A DNA stretch of 12,534 bases from Diplocarpon mali. Lineage: Eukaryota; Ascomycota; Leotiomycetes; Helotiales; Drepanopezizaceae. This document shows, one piece after another, positions 1-8,661 of the stretch. The DNA lies in NCBI GenBank assembly GCA_024741835.1, contig JAENRP010000654.1, positions 1 to 12,534 of the forward strand. The letters run 5' to 3'. Numbering within the stretch: position 1 is the first letter of the stretch; every line of letters starts with the position of its first letter. Below the pieces are notes generated by a model. That model had not been told where the DNA came from, made no database searches, and saw only the letters and a program-made list of their open reading frames with translations. The translations under genes were made by a program, and so were the position numbers.

Positions 1-318
1 TTACCTATCTTAATACCCTTACTTAAACCTTACTCTAATTGACCTATAGTTAGGAAAATAATAACTATCCTTTTACGCTAATCCAACTCTTAAGTATCTC
101 TTTAAATTAAAAATAATCAATTAATAGCAACTTCTATTAAAATTACCAAACTCTACTTATAAGGTAGGATTAAGAGTCAATTTTCTTAAAAGTATTCCTT
201 TATAAGATTATATAACTTGACTTATAGTTTAAACCTAAGAGTTGATTTAAAAACTTTCCTTTATAAGACTATATAACCTGACTTATAAGGCGGGCCTAAG
301 AGTTGTCCTTAAGCCTAC
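1..318. repeat. 3' flank of element A with three 61-65-bp related repeats
   Basis: This stretch lies downstream of the pol stop of A, where a 3' untranslated region or LTR would be expected. It holds three copies of a unit beginning acttataAG and containing CCTAAGAGT, starting at 155, 220 and 281. Spacings of 65 and 61 bp show no multiple-of-three constraint, unlike the block inside pol. The units have the same plus-strand orientation as those at 3416-3890 and share the acttata core. The sequence is homologous, inverted, to 8662-8979 and runs off the window edge. I could not find a matching 5' LTR, so whether this is LTR, 3' UTR or captured sequence is open. Confidence 0.6.
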
Positions 319-599
319 TAAGTCCTTACTATCTTTTATAACCTTAGTATATCTTTAAACGCTTTAAACTTTATAACTATCTTTAGTAGCTTTATAAATC
401 CATTTGCTATTATTCAATTAGTTAAGATATAAGTAATTAATAACTTATTCTTTATAATAAGGTTATAGATAAAGTAATAGGTAATATTAATATATTTCGA
501 TCGCTTATATAAGTATAGATTCTTTATAAGTGTAATTACCCTTATATTATTTACTTAAAGATTAATATAATTCCTATCTTATCTAATATACTTAATAAA

Positions 600-965
600 A
601 CCTATATCTTTTAGAACTTAGGCAATTTATAATCCTGATTTATAATTTAATAATAGTAATATATATTTAGCTTTAGTACTTATAATAGCTATTGATTTCT
701 ACTTCCTACTTCCTTATAATATAGGTCTGCTATATAGTACTACTACGCTTTTAGATATACTTTTCTAACCTTTTATATTTGCCTAATCGGAATCAGTATA
801 TACCTTAAGCTTTGCGCTTATATATTTTATTAGTCTATATTTTATCTTTTATATAATTATTAATTAAAGGTACCTTCTAAGTCGCTTAATTGCATTCTTA
901 TATTAAATCGTTAGATCCTTTAGGTTTTGATTAAGTTATTTAATAATAAAGGCGATATCTAATCT
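600..965 (-). pseudogene. Element A RNase H remnant
   Basis: RNase H would degrade the RNA strand during reverse transcription. The minus strand reads DIAFIIK near 945-965, then KNAIKRLRRYL near 880-915, which are the conserved R-P-D-I-A and R-x-L-R-Y-L blocks that precede Copia RNase H. YTDSD then stop then A at 783-800 matches Y-T-D-S-D-W-A with Trp changed to TAG. Further on, about 664-690, a STKAKYIT segment matches the S-T-x-E-A-E-Y block with both Glu codons changed to Lys. All of these changes are G-to-A on the coding strand. The domain is deleted in B. A frame change follows at about 620-650 before the C-terminal tail. Confidence 0.85.
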
Positions 966-999
966 TATATATACTATAGTATATATAATCGCTCTAATA

Positions 1000-1810
1000 T
1001 CTTATTAGTACTTCTTTAAATCTCCTTTCTACTTATTTTTATTAGTAGGCTTTAACTTATTATACTTTCCTTTAATTAGAGTACACTTTGACTTAAAGTT
1101 AAGAGTATAAGTAGAAAGTCCTATTTAATCTAAGATCTTCTTAATATACTGCTCTTAATTTAACTAGAGTTCTTAAGTAGAGCGGTTTCTTATAATGCAG
1201 ATACTAAAGATCTTATAAATTCCCCTTAAATCCTTAGTATTAAAATGTTTCTAAATTGTTATAAAGAACCAATCTAATTAAGTGGTTGTTTTCGCAGCTA
1301 TAGCAATATTATCAATATATAATAGCAACTTGATTCTAAACTTAATATAAGTAAATAGATAAGGGTTAGCTAAGCTTTAAATAAATCCTATTTCTATTAG
1401 AGCAAAGCTATATAAGAGGTTCTAATTATAAGTTAATTATTTAAGCCTATAGATACTGCGGAATATATAAAAAGAGTGGCTAATATATATAAGAATACTA
1501 TTAGGTTAAAAGAGAAAAATCCATTCCTTTATAATTGCTTTAGTAAATGCATTTTTAATATTATACTATCTATATTTAAGGTCCTTAGCGGCTACTATTA
1601 CTATAAATATGCAAAGGGTATTTATACAAACTATTAGCGTAAACGTATTAAAGTAGTCTTTTCTATACTATTAGAAGAAGCCCTTAGTTATAAGCCTTGC
1701 CTTATAATATTTTAAGGTCCTATTTATATATATCTTAATTATAAAGACCTACTTTATTAAAATCAGGTTCATATCCTTTGGCGTCGGTTCCTCTATTTAT
1801 ATACCATTTG
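1000..1810 (-). pseudogene. Element A reverse transcriptase (RVT_2) remnant
   Basis: This domain would copy element RNA into DNA. Near 1690-1750 the minus strand encodes the Copia RT signature KARLITKGF followed by a YRKDYFNTFA motif (consensus KARLVAKG, then YG-DY-ETFAP). The catalytic motif at 1308-1319 reads Y-I-D-N, where functional Copia elements have YVDD or YIDD. The second Asp codon GAT has become AAT, a TpG-to-TpA change as RIP would produce. IAIAAK follows, as expected after the active site. Several TAA/TAG stops replace Gln. Most of this domain is missing from copy B, so A is the only place in the window where the catalytic core can be read. Confidence 0.87.
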
Positions 1811-2399
1811 CAATAAAAGAGCTTATCTCCTTTTAAATTGCCTTATTTTATACTGCTCTATTTTCTAAGTTGTTAATAGCTTTATTATACATCTTTAGAA
1901 GAGAGATCTTTATTATCTCCCTAGCAGTTAGGAATATATTATCTTTATTAAAGCTTTATTGAAGTTCAAGCTCGTAGATCTTATACACTATTATAGCTTA
2001 AATATACTTAGATTCGCATTTGTTTAAGGTATCTTTTAGTTCTAGGTCTCTATTCTTCTTTAAAGGCGTAGGTTCAGCTATAGGTTTTATAAGCTTATTA
2101 TCTAAGGAACTACTTTCTAATAGTAGAGGCTTATTATTACTTATACTTATTTTAGGAATATCCTTTACTATAGGTGCTTTAACTAAAGGGATAATAATAT
2201 TAAAGTTATTCTATATTTTAAGTAGTTTGCGGATAATAGGAATAGTCTATTCGGCCTTTAGGCGATTAATAAGTTATTAATTAGCAAGTGCGCTTAATAT
2301 ACTTAAGCTAAGAGAAAGGGGTTATTAGTTCGGCTTAATAATATTACCGTTAAGTAGTATACCTTGCGAATCTTTAAGTATATAGAGCTTTAAGGATAG

Positions 2400-3330
2400 C
2401 TTCCTCTTATTTCGAGATTTGTTAAACTTAATTACTAAGGATATAATTACTTACCTTAGATCTAAGGTATATACTATCTATTACTTTATTATCTATTTAA
2501 TATACTTAATAAATATATACTCTCTACTTTAGTCTATTAGCTTCTTACTCTTTATACTTATAGGCTAAGACTTTAAGCTAATATAAGAGTAGTAAACGCT
2601 TTTAAAGACGCAGATATAGTCTAAGCTTAGTTTTTATTTAAAATATACTTTATATAGCGATATTCGGATACTATTAACTATTAGTCTACTACCTATTCTA
2701 TTTTATAAGTATATATCTATTTTAATTGCAAAGTTCTAGAATTCTAATAGCAAGTCAGTATCTTATAATAAAGTGTAATAGTTAGTCTTTATTTATTAAA
2801 TGCTTTGCTTAGCAATGCTATTTTAATAGGAACCTTTATATATTATAATTAGTTTATAGCAAACTCCTTATTTTACCTATTTATTAAGCTTTACCTTAAT
2901 CTTTAATATATTATTAAACCTAATAGCTATTAGCTTTAATTAAGTCTAGCGTTCCTCTATTACTTTTTAAGTTTCTAGCTTTTTTATAAGCTTAGATTTA
3001 GTCTTAGCGCAAATAGTCTATATTTATTAAGTAGAGTTATCTACTATTTAAAAAAACCAATTATTTCCTTTAATTAAGGTTATAAATAGTCTAATAGTAT
3101 TAATAGATATTAGCGCTAATATTAAATCTTTTTATAAATTAAGCTTAGTTTGCGTCTGATTTCGAAGTTTTATTAGCTTATAAACTCGGTATATTAAGCG
3201 ATCCTTTAATACTTAGATCTTCTATTTTAAAGTTAAGACCTTATATAAGCCCTTTAATTTCTTTAGCCTTAAATACGCGAATCTTTTATATATTAGCTAA
3301 TACTTTAATAGGCTTTTAGCTTTTAATAGC
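2400..3330 (-). pseudogene. Element A GAG-pre-integrase and integrase remnant
   Basis: The integrase would insert element cDNA into the genome. The zinc-binding pre-integrase region shows YKRFAYLRLKKLKGL near 3274. Here the conserved His of the FAHLG motif has become Tyr in A; it is still His in B. The Cys pair that follows (CRIC-type) is Tyr in both copies. In the catalytic core the first Asp is Asn in B (6811-6813), in the segment homologous to about 3099-3101. The second Asp, in IVDNST, is intact in A at 3039-3041. The catalytic Glu before R/Q-S-I is Lys at 2808-2810. The C-terminal part keeps a TYL.NR-type motif and a PY-K-A-Y-F block typical of fungal Copia elements. The protein is dead by residue loss as well as by stops. 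Confidence 0.8.
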
Positions 3331-3402
3331 TTTAGTAGCCTATTATTAATCGATACTTTATTATTAGTAATTAGAAAGGACTAGTAATAGCAGTTTGAGG
3401 TT

Positions 3403-3907
3403 TTGCCATTTTCTAATTATAAGCCTAGCTTAAGAGTCGTTTTTAATAAAACTATAAGATCCACTTGCGGTCTTAGCTTAGGAGTCGATTTCCTAGAAAT
3501 AGCAAGATTTACTTATAGTCTTAGCTTAAGAGTCATTTTTAACAAATCCGCAAAGTTTACTTATAGTCTTAGTTTAAAAGTCATTTTTACGAATTTCACT
3601 TATAATCTTAGCTTAAGAGTTATTATTAGCAAATCTATAGAATCCATTTATAGTTTTAGCTTAAGAGTTATTTCTATTAAACTCACTTATAATCCTAGCT
3701 TAAGAGTCATCTTTAAAGATATATTATATTCTACTTATAGTCTTAGCTTAAGAGTTATTTTCGCAAATTTCACTTATAATCCTAACTTAAGAGTCTATCT
3801 ATTCTTCTTATCCTTGCTTAATTATATTAAGGTAGAGAGTGCACTTTCCTTAAAGGAATCTACTTATAAGTCCGGCCTAAGAGTCAATTTCTATAATATT
3901 ACCTTTA
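3403..3907 (-). repeat. In-frame coding tandem repeats inside pol of copy A (48/39-bp units)
   Basis: On the plus strand the unit core is acttataGTCTTAGCTTAA followed by gagtcatttt. About ten units run from 3416 to 3890. Successive lengths are 48, 48, 48, 39, 48, 39, 48 and 39 bp, followed by one longer divergent unit and a final unit. All the regular lengths are multiples of three, so the frame passes through unbroken. In the pol (minus) frame each unit reads about TLKLGLQV-x-F plus a variable tail, with the Gln codon usually decayed to TAA. The antisense frame is also open for 171 codons (TYSLSLRVIF repeats), but no promoter or family supports it as a gene. The block sits where Copia elements normally have only a short linker between protease and GAG-pre-integrase. 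B carries the same block at 6008-6497. Confidence 0.85.
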
Positions 3908-3909
3908 AA

Positions 3910-4330
3910 ATAATATAAAGTCTATCTTTGATTTTAACCTTAAAGATCACTTTATAATTATTATTTATAAATTATATAAATTAATTATTAAAAACTCGTA
4001 TATAATTCAACTTTATATAAATCTTATAGCTAGATAAAAGATTAATACTTAAGCTAGGTATAAAGAGAACATTTTATAAAAGGAAAGAAATACTAGAGAT
4101 ATTCATCTCTACTATACCTATTAAGTCTATATATAACCTTCTATTACTAACCTTAATAAAGTGCCTTTTTATTTTAATAAGCGGTCCTTTAAATAGGTAA
4201 GGTTTATTAGTTATATATACTATACAATTAGTATTACTATATTAATTAGATTTAAAGTTCTTATAAAGATCGGCTTTTAAGATATAGGCATCTTTATTAT
4301 AATTATCGTTTGAATTATTAGAAGTAGATT
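3910..4330 (-). pseudogene. Element A retropepsin (aspartic protease) domain remnant
   Basis: This domain would cut the Gag-Pol polyprotein. Positions 4209-4241 read Y-S-N-T-N-C-I-V-Y-I-T-N, matching the Copia pattern D-T-G-C-T-V-H-I-T-N with the catalytic Asp changed to Asn (GAT to AAT) and His changed to Tyr (CAT to TAT). Downstream is the conserved NVLFIPSLSINLLSS stretch, the usual Copia N-V-L-x-x-P-x-L-x-x-N-L-L-S block, at about 4031-4073. Near 3920 comes a DRLYII segment, the usual end of the protease and linker. The frame is unusually clean, with only a handful of stops across 140 codons. The domain is adjacent to the tandem repeats and in frame with them. Confidence 0.8.
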
Positions 4331-5405
4331 TAAGTTTAGATAACCTACTATTATTATTAAAGGTATTTATTAAAGTTTTAGCTAAATAGCCTTTTCCTTT
4401 GCCTTTCTTTAATAGTTGCGGCCTTTAGTAGGATAAGGGTAGTTTACTTTTTAACTTCTACTTCGATTGCTTCTTAATATTAAAGTTAGCGACTATATTA
4501 ATCAGTTGCCTTTTAACTTTACAATTAGTAATATTATAAGTACTATTATAAAAGTAGCATCTCTAATAAGCTTAAGGGCTTATCCTGCGCTCCTTTCTCT
4601 TCTTAAGCTTATTATTACCTTATAATATAGTATTTGCCGATTTAGAGTATCCTTTGAGGTCTTACTTAATAGTTTAAAGGAGGTCGATCTTCTTATAGAT
4701 CTTAAAGTTAGGTTAAATAAAAAGAGATTGTTTTACAATAGCGAACTTAAGAGAAAGGCTATTAAGTAGGAAACTAAAAAGCTAAGTTTTCCTAAAAGTC
4801 ATAGCTATCTTAAGATCTGCGGCTCTTACTCTCCTTCTTACTTTATATAATATAGATTAAGTAGAATTTATATTTATATCTATATCCTTATTATCTTTAT
4901 CTTTTCTTTATTAAAATAAAGTAATCTACTATAATAGATATTAAATATTAAAGGCAGTTATTTAAAAGTATTTTACCTTTAAAGTATCTTATCTTATCTT
5001 TATATTATTATAAACTTAAATAAAATCTTAATCTTTATTACTTAAACCTCTATTAATCTTAAGCTTACATTTAGCTAAGGCTAGCCTATACTCCTTCTCC
5101 TTTTCTATATTTAAAATCTACCTTTAGGATTCTCGGTTATTATCTACTAAAGCTCTTAAGCTAAGCTTATTTAATATATTTGGCAAATCCTTAATAATTG
5201 TATTAGCTATTAAAGTAGAAGTAAATGAATTAGTAGAAGGAGTATAAAGGGCTATTCTTACGTATTTAATAAGTGTCTTTTAAATTGCTATTTCGATGCC
5301 TTTACTTTTAAAGTAAAGCTTTAAATTATTAAACCATTATTGCCAGTTCTTTTAAAAGAGTTAAAGGTCTTTAAGTCTAGTGTTTCGATCGGAATCGGAA
5401 GCTAT
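4330..5405 (-). pseudogene. gag: Element A gag (capsid/nucleocapsid) remnant
   Basis: In the living element this would have encoded the structural Gag protein that packages element RNA. I place the start at 5403-5405, where ATA follows a likely decayed ATG; the frame then reads ASDSDRNTRLKDL. A W..W motif (NWQ-stop-WFNNLK) follows near residue 20, as in Copia-type gag N-termini. The middle is Lys/Glu-rich (IEKEKEYRLALAKCKLKIN). Near the C-terminus, positions 4521-4559 read CYFYNSTYNITNC. This fits a C-x2-C-x3-H-x4-C zinc knuckle in which one Cys and the His have become Tyr by TGT-to-TAT and CAT-to-TAT changes. A Lys/Gly-rich linker leads in frame to protease. At least 20 in-frame stops are present, nearly all at Gln-type codons. 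The gag assignment is good; the start and the 3-residue knuckle spacing are inferred. Confidence 0.72.
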
Positions 5406-5810
5406 TACTATTTCGAATAGAATTGCATTAAAATCAAATAAATTAAATGGTTAAGGGCACTCCTCCTATCGAAAAGTCGAAATGATTAAATAGCAGGTAT
5501 TATAGAAGTATTAAATAGGGAGGAAGTCCTCTTATTAAAAAGGGTTTTTAGGCTATAACGCAAGGAATCATACCTCTTATAAAATATAGTAAAGTAAGAA
5601 ATCATACCTCTTATAATACTAAAGGGATTATAAAGCAAGGAATTATACCTTTTGCAATATAGGTTAACTAAATAAGGAATCATACCTCCTATTCGCCAAT
5701 TGCTCGCCTCTTACTATAAGTCTCATTCAACTTCCTACTAATAGTTATAGCGCAAGTGCTTTCTAAGGGAAGTTAATAATCTATTATTAGTTTAGCTAGG
5801 GCTTATAACC
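5406..5810. other. Leader side of element A and central spacer
   Basis: This lies upstream of the element A gag start on the minus strand, where the 5' LTR, primer-binding site and leader should be. I see no clear LTR ends or tRNA-complementary primer site. The main structure is the tandem repeat at about 5562-5692, annotated separately. The minus-strand open frame at 5486-5683 (65 codons) is produced by those repeats and resembles no family I know, so it is not called as a gene. The right part (5700-5810) is unrecognised AT-rich sequence. Confidence 0.45.
5562..5692. repeat. Tandem repeat of about 38 bp, four units
   Basis: The core AAGGAATCATACCTCTTAT occurs at about 5562, 5596, 5636 and 5674, giving periods of about 35, 40 and 38 bp with point differences. 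A weaker fifth relative (ggaagtcctcttat) lies near 5522. The spacing is irregular and not a multiple of three. The array is just upstream of the element A gag start, so it may be an LTR or leader repeat. It retains CpA in the ATCATACC core, while surrounding sequence has little CpA. Function unknown. Confidence 0.75.
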
Positions 5811-5998
5811 TATTAAGCTTAAGTAAGTTGGCGCAGTAGGTAAAGGAGGCTTCTAAAGGTCGATAATCGATATATTAGTAAGAGTTAAGGAAGAAAGGTT
5901 ACCCTTTTCTTCCCTATAGCTATATATATATCAATATCCTACTGATTAAGCAGTAAGGTTATATAATAATACATCGGAGTGATAGCTATATCACTTAT
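5811..5998 (+). repeat. Left copy of the 190-bp inverted repeat (gag C-terminal fragment of element C family)
   Basis: This segment is the reverse complement of 8970-9160 with scattered transitions and small indels. Shared blocks include attaagcttaag at 5812-5823, the region around 5865-5880 (cgatatattagtaagagtt) and the segment near 5938-5958. On the plus strand it reads as the C-terminal gag region of element C, for example RKKGYPFLPYSYIYINILL. It directly abuts the start of the element B homology. Beyond 5811 the match to the element C gag fades, so this is a fragment and not a second complete copy. It contains two short palindromes, at 5938-5958 and 5978-5995. Confidence 0.75.
5978..5995. 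repeat. Short palindrome AGTGATA-gcta-TATCACT
   Basis: Seven-base perfect arms flank a four-base centre. The palindrome lies at the inner edge of the left 190-bp inverted repeat, next to the junction with element B. A second near-palindrome, cctactgattaagcagtaagg, is at 5938-5958. Both have mutated counterparts in the right copy near 8980-9025. They could be inherited sequence of element C or could have helped the rearrangement; the sequence does not decide. Confidence 0.6.
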
Positions 5999-6007
5999 CT
6001 TAATAAA

Positions 6008-6497
6008 AGGTAATATTATAGAAATTGACTCTTAAGCCAAACTTATAAGTGGATTCCTTTAAGGAAAGTGCACTCTTTACCTTAATACAATTGAGTAAGG
6101 ATAAGGAGAATAGATAGACTCTTAAGCTAGGATCGTAAGTGAAATTCGCAAAAATGACTCTTAAGCTAAGACTATAAGTAGATTGTAAAGTATCTTTAAA
6201 GATGACTTTTAAGCTAAGATTATAAGTGAATTTAATAGAAATGACTCTTAGGCTAAGACTGCGAGTAGATTTTATAAATTCGCTAATAATAACTCTTAAG
6301 CTAAGATCGCAAGTGAAATTTGTAAAAATGACTCTTAAGCTAGGACTGCAAGTGAACTTTATAAATTTATTAAAAATTACTCTTAAGCTAGGACTATAAG
6401 TAGATCTTGCTATTTTTAAGAAATCGACTCTTAAGCTAAGACTATAAGTAGATCTTACGGTTTTATTAAAAACGACTTTTAAGCTAGGCTTATAATT
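6008..6497 (+). repeat. In-frame coding tandem repeats inside pol of copy B
   Basis: This is the inverted counterpart of 3403-3907. Plus-strand units read gactcttaagctaagactat plus variable tail, for example starting near 6116, 6155, 6203, 6242, 6290, 6329, 6377 and 6425, with spacings of 39 and 48 bp. In the pol frame each unit gives TLKLGLQV-like peptide, with Gln decayed to TAA in most units but kept as CAA near 6349 (LGLQVNF). Unit number and the 39/48 pattern match copy A, so the array was fixed before A and B separated. The antisense frame at 6000-6509 is open by the same accident as in A. Confidence 0.85.
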
Positions 6498-8661
6498 AGA
6501 AAATGGCAAAACCTTAAACTGCTATTACTAATCCTTTTTAACTACTAATAATAAAGTATCAACTAATAATAGGCTATTAAAGCTATTAGAAGCCAAAAGC
6601 CTATTAAGGTATTAGCTAATATATAAAAGATTCGCGCATTTAAGGCTAAAGAAATTAAAGGGCTTATATAAGGTCTTAACTTTAAAATAGAAGATCTAAG
6701 TATTAAAGGATCGCTTAATATACCGAATTTATAAGCTAATAAAACTTTAAAATTAGATGCGAATTAAGCTTAGTCTATAGAAAGATTTAATATTAGCGCT
6801 AATATCTATTAATACTACTAGACTATTTATAACTTTAATTAAAGGAAATAATTGATTTTCTTAAATAGTAGATAACTCTACTTAATAGATATAGACTATT
6901 TGCGCTAAGATTAAATCTAAGCTTATAGAAAAGCTAGAAACTTAGAAAGTAATAGAAGAACGCTAGACTTAATTAAAGCTAATAGCTATTAGGTTTAATA
7001 ACGCATTAGAGATTAGGATAAAGCTTAATAAATAGGTAAAATAAGGAGTTTACTATAAACTAATTATAATATATAAAGGTTCCTATTAGAATAGTATTAC
7101 TAAGCGAAGCATTTAATAAGTAGAGATTAACTATTGCGCTTTATTATAAGATATTAACTTGCTATTAGAATTCTAGGACCTTATAGTTAAAGTAGATATA
7201 TACTTATAAAATAGAATAGGTAGTAGACTAATAGTTAATAGCATTTAAATATTATTATATAAGGCATATTTTAAATAGAAATTAAGCTTAGACTATATCT
7301 ATATCTTTAAAAGCGTTTACTACTCTTATATTAGCCTAAAGTCCTAGCCTATAGGTATAAAGAGTAAGAAACTAATAGATTAAAGTAAAGAGTATATATT
7401 TATTAAGTATATTAAATAGATAATAAAGTAATAGATAATATATACGCTAGATTTAAGGTAAGTAATTATATCCTTAGTAGTTAAGTTTGATAAATCTTAA
7501 AATAGGAGGGAGCTATCTTTAAAGCTTTGCATACTTAGAGATTCGTAAGGTATATTAGTTGATAGTAATACTATTAAGCCGAACTAATAACCCCTTTCTC
7601 TTAGCTTAAGTATATTAAGCGTACCTGCTGATTAACGACCTATTAGTCACCTAAAGGCCGAATAGACTATTCCTATCGTTTGCGAACTACTTAAAGTATA
7701 GAATAACTTTAATATTATTATTCCTTTAATTAAAGTACCTATAGTAAAGGATATTCCTAAAATAAGTACAAGTAATAATAAGCCTCTATTATTAAAAAAT
7801 GATTCCTTAGATAATAAGCCTATAGAACTTATAGCCGAACTTACACCTTTAAAGAGGAATAAAGACCTAGAATCAAAAGATACCTTAGATAAATGCGAAT
7901 CTAAGCGTATCTAGGCTATAATAGCACATAGGATCTATAAGCTTAAACTTTAATAGAGCTTTAATAAAGATAATATATTCTTAGCCGCTAGGAAGATAAT
8001 AAAAATCTCTCTTTTAAAAATATATAATAAAGCTATTAATAACCTAGAGAATAGAGTAGTATAAAATAAGATAATTTAAGAGGAGATAAGCTCTCTTATT
8101 ACAAATGGCATATAGATAAAGGAACCGACGCTAAAGGATGTAAACCTAGTATTAATAAAGTGGGTCTTTATAATTAAAATATATGCAAATAGGACTTTAG
8201 AACATTATAAGGCAAGGCTTATAGCTAAGGGCTTCTCTTAATAGTATAGAAAAGACTACTTTAATACGTTTGCGCTATTAGTTTATATAGATACCCTTTG
8301 CATATTTATAGAATATATATTAATATTATTAAATTATAAATAAGGATTATAAATTGCCTAAGTTCTAAAAGATATAGGTTTTATTAAGTATATTAGATAA
8401 GATAGGAATTATATTAATCTTTAAGTAGATAATATAAAGGCGATTACATTTATAAAGAATCTATACTTATATAAGCGATTGAAATATATTAATATTACTT
8501 ACTACTTTATTTATAACCTTATTATAAAGAATAAGTTATTAATTACCTATATCTTAACCGATCGAATAGTAGTAGATAGATTTATAAAGCTATTAAAGAT
8601 AGTTGCAAAGTTTAAAGCGTTTAAAGATATACTAAGGTTATAAAAGATAGTAGGGGCTTAA
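6008..8661 (+). pseudogene. pol: Element B pol remnant (repeat-IN-partial RT-tail)
   Basis: One phase (first codon base at positions 3n+1) carries the recognisable protein from end to end. Tandem repeats occupy 6008-6497. GAG-pre-integrase shows FAHLRLKKLKGL with His at 6637-6639, and Tyr replaces the Cys pair at 6721-6723 and 6730-6732. In the integrase core the first Asp is Asn at 6811-6813, the second Asp is kept at 6871-6873, and Glu has become Lys at 7102-7104. The integrase C-terminus runs to about 7480. The RT start shows KWVF at 8158-8169, then YKARLIAKGF at about 8206-8235. After the deletion near 8311 the frame resumes in the Pol tail (KYINITYYF, then ILTDRIVVDRF) and ends at stop 8659-8661. 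Both the RT active site and RNase H are gone. Confidence 0.85.

Larger units (their letters stand above)
319..4330 (-). pseudogene. pol: Element A pol polyprotein remnant (PR-repeat-IN-RT-RH)
   Basis: This is one decayed Copia Pol reading frame following gag. Its order is aspartic protease (about 4330-3910), tandem-repeat segment (3907-3403), GAG-pre-integrase and integrase (about 3330-2400), a linker, reverse transcriptase (about 1810-1000), RNase H (about 960-600) and a C-terminal tail ending near 319. The tail has the typical Copia ending, a decayed DRMVADGFTK-like motif followed by a stop. Protease, repeats and pre-integrase lie in the same frame, so the repeats belonged to the polyprotein. 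At least one frameshift lies near 620-650, because the tail is in a different phase from RNase H. Stops are overwhelmingly TAA/TAG from Gln or Trp codons. Copy B keeps the tail in phase with upstream pol, but only because of a deletion. Confidence 0.85.
1..5405 (-). mobile_element. Element A: RIP-degraded Ty1/Copia-type LTR retrotransposon, nearly full length
   Basis: Read on the minus strand, this stretch has the Copia order: gag, protease, integrase, reverse transcriptase, RNase H. Nearly all interruptions are TAA or TAG where Gln or Trp is expected, as CpA-to-TpA RIP predicts. Recognisable landmarks are the gag W..W motif near 5334-5345, a zinc-knuckle remnant at 4521-4559, a decayed protease motif at 4209-4241, a GAG-pre-integrase motif near 3274, YIDN at 1308-1319 (YIDD ancestor), and the RNase H motif YTDSD at 786-800. 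The element extends to the window's left edge, so its 3' end is not fully seen. No convincing LTR pair was identified. Copy B at 6000-8969 is an inverted homologue of its pol part. The Copia assignment is firm; the exact termini are not. Confidence 0.88.

Noticed and set aside
1..318. 3' LTR of A matched to a 5' LTR beyond 5405
   Set aside because: No shared sequence longer than short AT-rich words was found between 1-318 and 5406-5810, so no LTR pair can be claimed.
2020..2280. Plus-strand open frame of 86 codons with hydrophobic stretches, starting MFKVSF
   Set aside because: It lies antisense to the element A pol, in the linker between integrase and reverse transcriptase. Hydrophobicity is expected from AT-rich codons, and there is no promoter, start context or family similarity.
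3403..3918. Plus-strand 171-codon frame with TYSLSLRV repeats as a novel repeat protein
   Set aside because: It is the reverse strand of the coding repeats in pol. The sense frame is continuous with protease and integrase motifs, which is much stronger evidence. The antisense openness repeats in B for the same compositional reason.
5486..5683. Minus-strand 65-codon frame (KRYDSL-like repeats)
   Set aside because: It is generated by the 38-bp tandem array whose spacing is not a multiple of three, so the repeat peptides change frame. No start context or similarity.
5562..5692. CRISPR array
   Set aside because: Only four degenerate units with 35-40 bp period, near-identical spacers absent, in a eukaryotic RIP-affected retrotransposon context with no cas genes.
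6000..6509. Minus-strand 169-codon frame homologous to the 3403-3918 frame, taken as conservation of a real gene
   Set aside because: The homology comes from the inverted duplication of the whole element, not from selection on this frame.
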